A DNA stretch of 64,000 nucleotides from the NCBI RefSeq assembly GCF_001426545.1, contig NZ_LMEZ01000001.1, positions 1,426,912-1,490,911 on the forward strand. Reading direction: 5' to 3'. The position numbers and the translations under genes are program-made. This DNA is from Mycobacterium sp. Root135 (GTDB lineage Bacteria > Actinomycetota > Actinomycetes > Mycobacteriales > Mycobacteriaceae). Under the pieces are notes generated by a model, which made no database searches, was not told the origin of the DNA, and saw nothing but the letters and a program-made list of their open reading frames with translations. Positions 55,967-64,000 of this stretch are shown in pieces; the stretch's first letter is position 1, and each line of letters begins with the position of its first letter.

Positions 55967-55989
55967 TGTCCAATGCATGTAATTGGTCA
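55967..55989. promoter_or_regulatory. LysR-type operator candidate
   Basis: TGTCCAAT and ATTGGTCA form an inverted repeat (7 of 8 matching pairs) with a 7-bp centre, containing a T-N11-A core. It sits between the LysR gene and the MFS gene, 31 bp upstream of the preferred MFS start and overlapping a TTGACC that could be a -35 box. Confidence 0.5.
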
Positions 55990-56026
55990 ACTCCATACGT
56001 CGAACACATCATCGCTCGTCAGCGGG

Positions 56027-56908
56027 TCAAGGCTGCTCCCAGGCGACGAGGAAGTCCGAGAATCGACGGGCCGGCGGAGACAACGGGCGGTCGCGCTCCC
56101 ACACCAGCCCCACCTCACGCTTGGCTCCCCCGTTGGTCAGCGCCACGTGGACGGTCTTGGTCGAACCCGCGTCGTCGCGAGGCACCGGCACCACGGCGAC
56201 GCCGAACCCCGCGGCGACCAGCCCCTCCATCGTCGGAATCTCGGTGGCCTCGAACACGATGTCCGGGGTCAGCCCCTCTTCGGCGCAGAGTTCGTCGGTG
56301 ACCTGACGCAGCCCGTACTGCTCGGCCAGGGCCACGAACGGCTCGCCGGCCGCCGCCGAGAGCCGCATTCTGGTTCGGGTGGCGAGCCGGTGCCCCGGCG
56401 GGACGGCTAGGCACAGTCGCTCCACGTAGAGCCGCCGCCAGGTGAAGTCGGAGGGGTCGGGGCGTGGGGCGGTGATCGCGAGGTCGGCTCGACCGGTGAG
56501 GACGCGGTCGGTGATCTCGTGCGCGGGTCCCTGGAACAGGTCGAAGCCAATTCCGGGCACGGCATCCCGAAACCGTCGAAGTTGTTCCGGCACATACCAG
56601 CTCGCGAGGGAATGCAGGAAGGCCAGCCGCACCCGACCGCTGTCCGGGTTGCGCAGTGCGGCAATGCGATCGCGCGCCGACTGCATTTCGGCGATGCTGC
56701 GCTGCGCGTGCTCGAGCATGATCTGCCCGTAGGCGTTGAGCCGCAGGCGCCGGTTGACGCGGTCGAACAGGGGTGTGCCGGCTTGGTCCTCGAATCGGGC
56801 CAGGGCACGGGACAGCGTCGGCTGACTAACCCTCAGCTCGGCGGCCGCCTCCGTGACGTGTTCGGTCTCGGCGAGAGTGACGAACCACTGCAGTTCCTCG
56901 AGGCGCAC
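56027..56908 (-). CDS. LysR-family transcriptional regulator
   Basis: 293 residues. Winged HTH at the N-terminus (LEELQWFVTLAETEHVTEAA, AELRVSQPTLSRALARFED) and a substrate-binding-like effector domain (about 90-293). GTG start. Lies 15 bp after the LOG-family gene and upstream of the MFS gene, all on the minus strand, so it probably controls the carrier through the operator at 55967-55989. Effector unknown. Confidence 0.88.
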   Translation of the reverse strand: MRLEELQWFVTLAETEHVTEAAAELRVSQPTLSRALARFEDQAGTPLFDRVNRRLRLNAYGQIMLEHAQRSIAEMQSARDRIAALRNPDSGRVRLAFLHSLASWYVPEQLRRFRDAVPGIGFDLFQGPAHEITDRVLTGRADLAITAPRPDPSDFTWRRLYVERLCLAVPPGHRLATRTRMRLSAAAGEPFVALAEQYGLRQVTDELCAEEGLTPDIVFEATEIPTMEGLVAAGFGVAVVPVPRDDAGSTKTVHVALTNGGAKREVGLVWERDRPLSPPARRFSDFLVAWEQP

Positions 56909-56923
56909 CGCCCGACGATAGCC

Positions 56924-57463
56924 TTACGGCGCCTCCACGGACTCCTCGAGATGGGCAATCGCACTGGCCCCGTCGGGTGCGACGTAGACCAGCTGGGCGG
57001 ACGGGATCGGCAGGAATCCGTCGGCGTCCATCCTCGCGAGTTGCTGGGCGAGCCCGTCGTAGAAGCCCGCGGTGTTGAGCAGCACCACCGGCTTGGCGTG
57101 GAAGCCGTGCTTGCGCAGTTCCAGGATCTCGGTCGCCTCGTCGAGTGTCCCCAGCCCGCCGACCATCACGACGACGGCGTCACATCCGGCCAGCAGCAAC
57201 GCCTTTCGTTCGGCGAGGTCGGCGGCGAACACCATCTCGTCGGCGTCGGCCCGCGCCTTGGCGCGCAGGAACTCGACGGACACGCCGACAAGCCGGCCGC
57301 CGGTGGCGTGCACGCCGTCGGCGACGACCTTCATCAGCCCGGTGTCGGAGCCACCCCAGACCAGGGTGTGACCGCCCGCCCCGATCAGCTCGCCGAATTC
57401 CCGGGCCGGGGTGGTGTACCGCTCGTCGAGGTCGGCGGCGGAGAGGAAGACGCAGATCTTCAC
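56924..57463 (-). CDS. LOG-family (TIGR00730-like) protein
   Basis: 179 residues. Lysine-decarboxylase-like/LOG fold: MKICVFLSAADLDERY at the start, VWGGSDTGLMKVVADG, and VGGLGTLDEATEIL in place of the PGGxGTxxE motif. Family members release bases from nucleoside 5'-monophosphates (cytokinin activation). The Pro-to-Val change in the motif and the absent canonical first Gly-Ser lower confidence in activity. GTG at 57463 preferred (frame opens at 57496). Confidence 0.8.
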   Translation of the reverse strand: MKICVFLSAADLDERYTTPAREFGELIGAGGHTLVWGGSDTGLMKVVADGVHATGGRLVGVSVEFLRAKARADADEMVFAADLAERKALLLAGCDAVVVMVGGLGTLDEATEILELRKHGFHAKPVVLLNTAGFYDGLAQQLARMDADGFLPIPSAQLVYVAPDGASAIAHLEESVEAP

Positions 57464-57507
57464 GGGCCCAGTATGCCGGGCATACACCAACTTCACAGCT
57501 GAATATT

Positions 57508-57524
57508 GTCTACCATACCTAGAC
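57508..57524. promoter_or_regulatory. inverted repeat between LOG and DUF302 genes
   Basis: GTCTA (57508-57512) and TAGAC (57520-57524) flank 7 bases. It lies in the 89-bp divergent interval, 29 bp before the DUF302 start. Short, so chance is possible. Confidence 0.3.
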
Positions 57525-57552
57525 TGAGCACGACGAACGAGAGGTGGCCGAC

Positions 57553-58050
57553 ATGACCGGAGTGGAGATCCCCTTCACCGGAGTGAGATTGCGCTTCGAC
57601 AGCACGAGGAACTTCGCCTCGCTGGTCGACGCACTGCTGGCCGACGTGGGCCGCCAACCCGTGCCGATCGAGGCCATTGCGCAGCGCCACGACGACTGGG
57701 CGTCCTACGAACGAGAAGTCCAAGAGTTCGTCGGACCCCACGGCTTCATGCTCTTCGCGTCCTTCGACCACGGTGGGTGGATCACGAAGGCCGGAATCGA
57801 CCGCCACGTTTTGCGCGTGATCATCGGGAATCCGCTGATCGCCATCACGATGATTCGACACGACGTCACGGCTGGTCTGTTCGCCCCGGTCGAACTGCTG
57901 CTCACCGAGGAAGAAGGCGACCGCAGCGCCCTGACCTACGTCCGCCCGTCCTCGTTGATGGTGATCGAACCCAATCCGCCGCTGCTCGAGGCCGCCGTCG
58001 CACTCGACACGAAGCTCGCGGCCCTGGCCGCGTCGATCACGGAGTCCTAA
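57553..58050 (+). CDS. DUF302-like protein
   Basis: 165 residues, soluble. The pattern IPFTGVRLRFDSTRNFASLVD at the N-terminus, VIIGNPLIAITMIRHDVTAG in the middle and APVELLLTEEE, then SSLMVIEPNPPLLEAAVALD is that of the DUF302 fold. Function unknown. ATG at 57553 with GAGAGG 8 bases upstream chosen over GTG 57544. Divergent from the LOG gene. Confidence 0.72.
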   Translation: MTGVEIPFTGVRLRFDSTRNFASLVDALLADVGRQPVPIEAIAQRHDDWASYEREVQEFVGPHGFMLFASFDHGGWITKAGIDRHVLRVIIGNPLIAITMIRHDVTAGLFAPVELLLTEEEGDRSALTYVRPSSLMVIEPNPPLLEAAVALDTKLAALAASITES

Positions 58051-58056
58051 ACCGAC

Positions 58057-58995
58057 CTACCTGCCGTGGGCGGCGAAGAACTGCGCGCTGGCCAGCGACG
58101 CGTTGGTCGCCGTGGTGGTCGGCCCCGCGCCGGGCAGGGCGAAGTTGCCGGTGGGCCAGGTGTGCCCGCCGCCGTTGATCTGCAGCAGGACGACGGCGGT
58201 GCCGTCGGCACATCCGACCGCGCTGAACCGTCGCACCGACGTGCCGTCACCAACGCTGGGCAATTCGTCCTCGACCGGGGCGCTCGCGCAGCGGTCGACG
58301 TCACGGAAGCGCGCCGACAACGCAGGCGCGGCGAGGATGTCGCTGGGTCCGCCGCGGCCCACCATGCCACCGCCGGCGAACGGCACGACGGGATCGGCGG
58401 TGCCGTTGAAGGCCAGCACCGACACCGGGCGGGACGGATTGCAGGCAACGCCGGACCCCAGCGTGGCCGCCACCGGTGCCACCGCCGAAAAGACGTCGGC
58501 CCGGTCGCACGCGAGCCGGGTGGCCATGAAGCCGCCGGCCGACATTCCGGTGGCGAACACGCGCCCCGGCGGGATGCCGTAGTCACGGGCGAGCCGGTCG
58601 ACCAGCGCCGTCAGGAATCCGACGTCGTCGACCCCCTGACGATCGGGGATCGAGGCACCGCGCCCGTCGGCCCAACTCTGGTCGACGCCGTCGGGGTACG
58701 CGACGACGAAGCCGAGCGCGTCGGCCGCCGCGCCGTAGTTGGTGCTCGCCGCCTGGCCCGCCCCGTCGCTGCCGGCGCCGTGCAGGTTGATCACCAGCCC
58801 GGCGGGCCGGTCGACACCGCTCGGGGCGTGCACCAGGTAGGTCCGCTGCAGCCCACCGAACGACATGTCACCCCGGACGTCGCCACCGGGGAACGCCGAC
58901 GCGGTCCCGACGAATCCAAGGAGGGCGCAGCCGAGAACGGATGCGATGGCTGTCAGACGTACGAGGGCCGTCCTGGTCGATGCGAGCACCTGCAC
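58057..58995 (-). CDS. secreted polyhydroxybutyrate depolymerase/feruloyl esterase-like protein
   Basis: 312 residues. Signal peptide ends near GTASA-FP (about residue 35). Alpha/beta-hydrolase with VINLHGAGSDG (oxyanion), nucleophile ATGMSAGGFMA, Asp in FNGTADPVVPF and His in NGGGHTWPTG: the LpqC-type PHB depolymerase family (Esterase_phb). No lipobox Cys at the signal end despite LGCALLG, so secreted rather than anchored is favoured. GTG 58995 is preferred; the frame opens at 59055. Confidence 0.82.
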   Translation of the reverse strand: MQVLASTRTALVRLTAIASVLGCALLGFVGTASAFPGGDVRGDMSFGGLQRTYLVHAPSGVDRPAGLVINLHGAGSDGAGQAASTNYGAAADALGFVVAYPDGVDQSWADGRGASIPDRQGVDDVGFLTALVDRLARDYGIPPGRVFATGMSAGGFMATRLACDRADVFSAVAPVAATLGSGVACNPSRPVSVLAFNGTADPVVPFAGGGMVGRGGPSDILAAPALSARFRDVDRCASAPVEDELPSVGDGTSVRRFSAVGCADGTAVVLLQINGGGHTWPTGNFALPGAGPTTTATNASLASAQFFAAHGR

Positions 58996-59154
58996 AGTGT
59001 CGATGGCAAAGTTGGACGACGGGTGAACTTGAGGGACCTGGCCGGAATTCGGCACCGCCTCGCGTTACCGCCAGCAACGACGTTGAAACGTCGACCGTGG
59101 CCGGGCGGCCCGAAACCCCACGTGAGGCCGGTGCCGTCGGGCAAGAATGGGCCG

Positions 59155-60309
59155 ATGCGCTTCGGAAGCTTCATGGCCCCCTTCCACCCGGTCGGGCAAA
59201 ACCCGACGCTCGCCATCGAGCGGGACCTCGACCTGATCGTGGCGATGGACCGACTGGGCTTCGCCGAGGCGTGGATTGGCGAACATCATTCCGCCGGGTT
59301 CGAGATCATCTCCTCCCCCGAAGTCTTCATCGGTGTCGCCGCCGAGCGAACCAAGCACATCAAACTCGGCACCGGCGTCAGCTCGTTGCCGTACCACCAT
59401 CCCTTGATGCTGGCCGACCGGATGGTCCTGCTCGACCACCTGACCCGCGGCCGGGTGATGCTCGGATGCGGGCCGGGGCAGCTGACCTCCGATGCCCACA
59501 TGCTCGGCATTCCCGCCGACGCGCAGCGCCCGCGAATGGAGCAGAGCCTCGACGCGATCATGCGACTGCTGCGCGGCGAAACGGTCACCATGCACACCGA
59601 CGGCTTCACCCTGCAAGACGCACGCCTTCAGTTGAAGCCCTACAGCGAGCCATGTTTCGACGTTGCGGTGGCGGCGTCGTTCTCACCGACCGGACCGCGC
59701 GGCGCAGGCAAGCACGGCGTCGGCATGTTGTCGATCGCCGCGACGGCGCGCCAGGGCATGGATCTGCTTGCCCAACACTGGAAGACGTGGGAGGACGTCG
59801 CCCTCGAACATGGTCACGTCGCCGATCGGTCGAAGTGGCGCCTCGTCGGGCCGATGCACCTGGCTGAAACCCGCGAGCAGGCCGAGCGCGACGTCGAGCA
59901 CGGCATCGTCGAGTTCTCCCAGTACTTCAAGCATCTGCTGCCCGCCGGCCCGGTGCAGGGCGACACCGTCGCCGAGATCCTCGCCAACAACCGGGAGTCC
60001 GGCTTCGCGGTGATCGGCACGCCCGAGGACGCGGTGGCCAAGATCTCCGAACTCGTCGAGGCGAGCGACGGCGGGTTCGGGGCGTTCCTGCTCTTCGACC
60101 ACGACTGGGCGCCACCCGCGGCGAAGCTCAAGAGTTACGAACTCTTCGCCGAGTACGTGATGCCGCACTTCACCGGTCAACTCGCCGCCCCGGTCGCCTC
60201 CCGGGACTGGGTGCTGTCCAGCGGGACGGAGTTCATGGACCGCGCCGCGCACGCGATCGGCAAGGCGATCGAGGACCACGCCGCCGAACAATCCGCCAAG
60301 CAAGCCTGA
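59155..60309 (+). CDS. LLM-class flavin-dependent oxidoreductase (bacterial luciferase-like)
   Basis: 384 residues. Luciferase-like TIM barrel: MRFGSFMAPFHP, GFAEAWIGEHHSAGFE, RTKHIKLGTGVSSLPYHHPL, HLTRGRVMLGCGPGQL, LLFDHDWA. Uses FMN or F420; EHHSAGFE with the following region resembles alkanal/limonene monooxygenase types rather than strict F420 dehydrogenases, but the cofactor is not settled. ATG 59155; GTG 59131 in frame is possible. Heads a run with SnoaL-like and hydrolase genes (gaps 4 and 18 bp). Confidence 0.88.
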   Translation: MRFGSFMAPFHPVGQNPTLAIERDLDLIVAMDRLGFAEAWIGEHHSAGFEIISSPEVFIGVAAERTKHIKLGTGVSSLPYHHPLMLADRMVLLDHLTRGRVMLGCGPGQLTSDAHMLGIPADAQRPRMEQSLDAIMRLLRGETVTMHTDGFTLQDARLQLKPYSEPCFDVAVAASFSPTGPRGAGKHGVGMLSIAATARQGMDLLAQHWKTWEDVALEHGHVADRSKWRLVGPMHLAETREQAERDVEHGIVEFSQYFKHLLPAGPVQGDTVAEILANNRESGFAVIGTPEDAVAKISELVEASDGGFGAFLLFDHDWAPPAAKLKSYELFAEYVMPHFTGQLAAPVASRDWVLSSGTEFMDRAAHAIGKAIEDHAAEQSAKQA

Positions 60310-60313
60310 CCAG

Positions 60314-60841
60314 GTGGATCCACTGCTGCAGGAGATGCTCGACGAGCACCAGCTCACCCGGCTCGTCCACGCCTACTGCCGCGCCGTCGACCGCGGCGAC
60401 CTCGACGCGCTGAGGGACCTCTATCGCCACGACGCCACCGACGCCCACGGCGCGTTCTCGACCGGGTCGGTCGACGACTTCATCGGCGGGCTCGCCGCCG
60501 CGCGTCCCCACCTCCGCGCCATGCAGCACCACGTCACCACCGTGAACTTCGCCGTAAGCGGGGACACGGCCGAGGGTGAGATCTACACGGTCGCGACCCA
60601 CACGCTGATCGCCGGTGCCCGCGACGTCGACGTCACCGTCGGCGGCCGCTATCTCGACAAGTACCGCAAGCGCGACGGCACGTGGCGGATCTCCGAACGG
60701 GTCATCGTCACCGACTGGGCACGCGTCGACGATCCGTCACCGGTGGAGTTCGGTCACCCGATCACCAGGGACACCCCGCGCGGCAGCCCCGGCCCCAACG
60801 ACCCGTCGCACCAATTCTTCTCGCTGCTTGGCTCTCGCTGA
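60314..60841 (+). CDS. SnoaL/NTF2-like protein
   Basis: 175 residues. LTRLVHAYCRAVDRGDLDAL, then RDLYRHDATDAHG and MQHHVTTVNFAVSGDTAEGE, RYLDKYRKRDGTWRISERV are the nuclear-transport-factor-2 cone fold of SnoaL_4-type proteins (dehydratases, isomerases). Begins with GTG 4 bp after the luciferase-like gene. Likely acts on the same small molecule; identity unknown. Confidence 0.85.
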   Translation: MDPLLQEMLDEHQLTRLVHAYCRAVDRGDLDALRDLYRHDATDAHGAFSTGSVDDFIGGLAAARPHLRAMQHHVTTVNFAVSGDTAEGEIYTVATHTLIAGARDVDVTVGGRYLDKYRKRDGTWRISERVIVTDWARVDDPSPVEFGHPITRDTPRGSPGPNDPSHQFFSLLGSR

Positions 60842-60859
60842 GCGGGGAACACCACCCCC

Positions 60860-61531
60860 ATGAGAACCGTCGAATACGCGCCGGGGCGTTCGGTCGACCT
60901 ATACGGCGACCCGTCAGACCCCACCGTCCTGCTGTGGCACGGCATGCAGACCGACTCACGGGCCGCGCTGCGGCCACTTGCCGAGGCGATCGCCAGCCAC
61001 CGCCTCGCCGTCGTGGTCCCCGACTGGAACTCCCACGCCGACGACGGCGGCCGCTCCGACCTGCTCGGTTCGGCAGCGTTTGCGCGGGACAGCGCCACCA
61101 ATGCCGACGATTTGGTGGTGGTCGGATGGTCGATGGGAGGTCTCGCCGCGGCCGGGTTGACGATCCAGTCCAATGCCGTAGGCATGCGCGTCGGCCACAC
61201 CGTCTGCCTCGCCGGCGCCTTCGGTGCCACCGACCCGATCTCGGGCGGCTCCCTCCTCGACGGTCTCGACGGCGGACCGACCGGGTCCTTCACGCTGCTG
61301 CACGGCCTGCACGACGACGTCGTGCCCATCACCGTCTCGACGACGTTCGCGGCCAAGCTCGGCGAATTCGGTTGGCCCGCAGAGGTGGTGGAGCTCGACG
61401 CCGACCACGGATCGATCGCCGGTGCCCGCTACGACGCGACCCACGACCGCTACGAACCGTCCGACGATCCCTCGACGCTGGGCGTTGCCGCCGACGTCGC
61501 CGCGCGAATCGCCCTCGCGGCGGGACGCTGA
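60860..61531 (+). CDS. alpha/beta-hydrolase (dienelactone-hydrolase size)
   Basis: 223 residues. LLWHGMQTDSRAAL (oxyanion), nucleophile VVGWSMGGLAAAG, Asp in HGLHDDVVPIT and His in LDADHGSIAG. No signal. Third gene of the luciferase-like/SnoaL run; convergent with the APC permease gene, 4 bp between stops. Confidence 0.83.
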   Translation: MRTVEYAPGRSVDLYGDPSDPTVLLWHGMQTDSRAALRPLAEAIASHRLAVVVPDWNSHADDGGRSDLLGSAAFARDSATNADDLVVVGWSMGGLAAAGLTIQSNAVGMRVGHTVCLAGAFGATDPISGGSLLDGLDGGPTGSFTLLHGLHDDVVPITVSTTFAAKLGEFGWPAEVVELDADHGSIAGARYDATHDRYEPSDDPSTLGVAADVAARIALAAGR

Positions 61532-61535
61532 CCGG

Positions 61536-62882
61536 CTACGCCCTCGTCCCCGAGTGCCGGGTGGCCACCCGTGCCACCAGGTAGAGCACCGCACCCACCG
61601 CCAGCAGTATCGCGCCGAACAGCCACACCTTCGCGTCCTGCTGAGTGAGCAACAGGATGCACGACCCGACGCCGAGCACCGGTACCACCGTCCACACCCG
61701 AAAGTGGTCGTGCTCGACGGTGTCTCGCCGCAACACCAGCACCGCCACGTTGGTCGAGATGAAGACGAACAACAGCAGCAGCACCACGGTCTCGGCGAGC
61801 GTGGACAGGTCACCGGCGAGGGTCAGCAGCATCGCGACCACCGTCGTCGAGACGATCGCGACCCACGGCGTCCGTCGATTGGGCAGCACTCTGGCCAGCA
61901 CGGCGGGAAGTAGCCCCTGCTCGGCCATCCCGTAGGACAGCCGGCTCGACATGATCATGGTGAGCAGCGCTCCGTTGGCGACGGCGACGAGGGCGATGGC
62001 GCTGAACACCCAATCGGGAATGCCGACATCCGAGGCGCCGACGACGGCCAGCAGCGGGCCCGAGGACTCGCCCAGTTCGTCGGGCGACAGGGCCGTCGCA
62101 CTGGCGATCCCGACCAGTACGTAGACGACGCCCGCGGTGAGGAGCGCCCCGAAGAGTGCCGTCGGATAGACCTTTTGGGGGTTGCGGACCTCCTCGATGA
62201 CGTTGGCCGACGTCTCGAATCCGACGAAGGAGTAATAGGCCACGATCGCTCCGCTCAGCACCGCCAGCGCGGGCGTGGCGCCGTCGGGGAACTCCGTCAC
62301 GCGCCCGACGTCACCGCGGCCGCCGCCGACCATGACCGCCACCACGACGATCACGATCAGCAGACCGGACAGTTCGATGACCGTCATGACGACGTTGCTC
62401 TTGACGCTTTCGCTGATGCCCCTGGCGTTGAGCGCCGCGACCAACAGCAGGAACACCATGGCCGCAGGCACCGCGGGCACGTCGACGAACGTGCGCAGGT
62501 AGTCACCGGCGAAGGCCAGCGCCAGACCAGCGGCGCTGGTCACGCCGGCGGCGAGCATGCTGAAACCGACGAGGAACGACACCATCGGCCGGCGGAAGGC
62601 CCGCTCGGCGAACACCGCGGCGCCGCCGGCCTTCGGGTACTTGGTGACCAGTTCGGCATAGGACCCGGCCGTGAGCAGGGCCAGCAACAGCGCCACCAGC
62701 AGGGGCGCCCACAGCGCACCGCCAACGTCTTTGGAGAGCACCCCCATCAGGGCGTAGATGCCGGCACCGAGGACGTCGCCGAGTATGAACAGGAACAGCA
62801 GCGGCCCGGTGATGCCGCGCTTGAGCGGCCCGCCGTCCAGATCGTCGTCACCCGCCCGGGTCTCGGTCATCCGCTCAGTCAT
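61536..62882 (-). CDS. APC-family amino acid permease
   Basis: 448 residues, about 12 membrane segments. LFLFILGDVLGAGIYALMG in helix 1 (substrate-binding glycines), SYAELVTKYPKAGGAAVFAE in helix 2-3 and FVGFETSANVIEEVRNPQKV in helix 6-7 mark the amino acid-polyamine-organocation family. ATG 62882 or 62870 likely; the frame opens at 62915. Divergent from the radical SAM gene (74 bp). Substrate unknown. Confidence 0.87.
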   Translation of the reverse strand: MTERMTETRAGDDDLDGGPLKRGITGPLLFLFILGDVLGAGIYALMGVLSKDVGGALWAPLLVALLLALLTAGSYAELVTKYPKAGGAAVFAERAFRRPMVSFLVGFSMLAAGVTSAAGLALAFAGDYLRTFVDVPAVPAAMVFLLLVAALNARGISESVKSNVVMTVIELSGLLIVIVVVAVMVGGGRGDVGRVTEFPDGATPALAVLSGAIVAYYSFVGFETSANVIEEVRNPQKVYPTALFGALLTAGVVYVLVGIASATALSPDELGESSGPLLAVVGASDVGIPDWVFSAIALVAVANGALLTMIMSSRLSYGMAEQGLLPAVLARVLPNRRTPWVAIVSTTVVAMLLTLAGDLSTLAETVVLLLLFVFISTNVAVLVLRRDTVEHDHFRVWTVVPVLGVGSCILLLTQQDAKVWLFGAILLAVGAVLYLVARVATRHSGTRA

Positions 62883-62956
62883 GTTCGGCGTGATACCCGC
62901 TCGCGCGCCGCGCAAGCATGTTCGCCCCTGCGGAAAGTCGGGTTACCGTGGGCGGG

Positions 62957-64000
62957 ATGGCGACGAAGACCGCATCTGCCACACCCACCCTCTGGACCCC
63001 AGCCCGCGTGCTGGTGACCCGGTCGGCCTCCGAATTGCCGCACGGCGCGGCGATCATCGCGCGATGCGAGGCCGCGGGCGTGGCCGACGTCGACGTGCTC
63101 TCCGGCGACCGGCTGCCGTCGTTGCGCGCAGACGACGACCGCGCCACCTACGCACTGGCCAAGCGAACGCTCGCCGTCGTCGTGGCACCGCCGAGCAAGC
63201 GCCGGCTGCAACCGATTCCGCCGAGCGCCGACTGGCGGATCGACCTGGCCGAAGGCTGCCCGGGCCACTGTCAGTACTGCTATCTGGCCGGCTCGCTCTC
63301 GGGCCCGCCGATCACCCGGGTGTATGCGAACCTTCCCGAGATCCTCGCCGCGATGGACGACAAGGTCGGGCACGGAACCGTCACCTCGGCCTCGACGGAG
63401 CGCTCGGCGGAGGGCACTACGTTCGAAGCCTCCTGCTACACCGACCCTCTCGCGATCGAACACCTCACCGGGTCGCTGTCGACGACGATCGCCCATGTCG
63501 GAACCCACGACTGGCCGGGCCCGGTGGGGCTGCGGTTCACCACGAAGTACGACGACGTCGCACCCCTTCTCGCGCTGCCGCACGCCGGCCGCACGCGAGT
63601 TCGGATCTCGGTCAACGCCGAGGAGGTCGCCAACCGCTTCGAAGGCGGCACCGCGCGTCTGCCGCAACGCATTTCGGCGCTCCAGGAGCTGGCCCGCCAT
63701 GGCTACCGGGTGGGCCTGACAATCGCTCCCATCATGCCGGTGCCCGACTGGCGCGAGGCCTACGGATCACTGCTGCGCGACGTCGCCGCCGCCGTGGCCG
63801 ACGTCCCCGACCTCGACCTGACGGTGGAGTGCATCACGCACCGCTTCACCGAGACGAGCAAGGACGTGCTCCTGGGGTGGTACCCGCGCACCAAGTTGGA
63901 GATGGACGAGGAGGCCCGCACGCGCAAGTTCGGCAAGTACGGCTCCGCGAAGTACGTCTATCCGAAGGACACCATGGCAGAGCTGCGGTCGTGGTTCGGG
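62957..64000 (+). CDS. spore photoproduct lyase-like radical SAM protein (partial, C-terminus outside window)
   Basis: 348 codons to the right edge with no stop. CPGHCQYCYL near residue 102-111 is the CxxxCxxC cluster motif of radical SAM enzymes; IDLAEGCPGH and YANLPEILAAMDD, then FEASCYTDPLAIEHLTGSL fit the SPL family. SPL repairs a UV lesion in spores; mycobacteria do not sporulate in the classical sense, so the substrate here is open (SPL-like proteins occur in many non-spore-formers). GGCGGG lies just before the ATG. Confidence 0.85.
   Translation, partial: MATKTASATPTLWTPARVLVTRSASELPHGAAIIARCEAAGVADVDVLSGDRLPSLRADDDRATYALAKRTLAVVVAPPSKRRLQPIPPSADWRIDLAEGCPGHCQYCYLAGSLSGPPITRVYANLPEILAAMDDKVGHGTVTSASTERSAEGTTFEASCYTDPLAIEHLTGSLSTTIAHVGTHDWPGPVGLRFTTKYDDVAPLLALPHAGRTRVRISVNAEEVANRFEGGTARLPQRISALQELARHGYRVGLTIAPIMPVPDWREAYGSLLRDVAAAVADVPDLDLTVECITHRFTETSKDVLLGWYPRTKLEMDEEARTRKFGKYGSAKYVYPKDTMAELRSWFG

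Overview
The window is high-GC actinobacterial DNA and looks like a rapidly growing mycobacterium (Mycolicibacterium type). The evidence is a cutinase, a mycobacterial haemophore-type secreted protein, a PknG/GlnH/GlnX-type kinase locus, a PrrB-like sensor kinase, a DUF4193 protein, a pgm-crcB-crcB order like that around Rv3068c-Rv3070 of M. tuberculosis (recalled, not searched), many GTG starts, GTGA/ATGA gene overlaps, and several start codons 6-7 bases after a TANNNT -10 box (leaderless transcripts). A GlcNAc phosphotransferase system favours a fast grower. No transposase, integrase, CRISPR array or rRNA was seen.

Layout. 1-5 kb: a polar amino acid ABC importer (permease cut by the left edge, binding lipoprotein), a diaminopimelate-decarboxylase-like enzyme and a divergent PucR-family regulator. 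5-7.3 kb: a GAF-EAL protein, a gene-poor stretch and a small SRPBCC-like protein. 7.3-18.9 kb: a segment bounded by a 42-bp copy of the 3' half of tRNA-Ala(GGC) and by the intact tRNA-Ala gene. It holds a probably broken gene, a DUF4239 membrane protein, a three-gene DyP-peroxidase operon, small secreted proteins including a haemophore-like one, a secreted protein built of 20-residue Asn/Gly repeats, a PAP2 phosphatase, a cutinase, a hydrolase, a CYTH protein and a secreted protein. 19-24.7 kb: an MFS exporter coupled to phosphoglucomutase, two CrcB fluoride channels, a phage-lysin-like GH25 protein and a lipoprotein. 24.7-34 kb: a GH13 enzyme, a CNMP/CBS/DUF294 protein with a DEDDh exonuclease, an ECF-like sigma factor coupled to a DNA alkyltransferase, DUF4193, DUF2252 and a type B carboxylesterase. 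34-37 kb: a 1055-residue secreted beta-propeller protein.

37.8-49 kb is the most interesting part. A tightly overlapping operon on the minus strand encodes a GlnX-like membrane protein, a GlnH-like lipoprotein, a coiled-coil protein, a PknG-like kinase, a PP2C phosphatase, a von Willebrand A protein and an FHA protein, followed by a response-regulator-less PrrB-type histidine kinase and preceded by an exported acetamidase/formamidase-like lipoprotein. It reads as an expanded version of the known GlnX-GlnH-PknG amino acid sensing system, with its own phosphatase and phosphothreonine reader. Kinase, phosphatase and FHA protein all begin with similar zinc-ribbon modules.

49-64 kb: an MHS-type transporter, a GlcNAc uptake and breakdown locus (nagA, nagB, EIIA and divergent EIICB), a LOG-LysR-MFS run, a DUF302 protein, a secreted polyhydroxybutyrate-depolymerase-like esterase, a luciferase-like monooxygenase with SnoaL-like and hydrolase partners, an APC permease and, cut by the right edge, a spore-photoproduct-lyase-type radical SAM protein.
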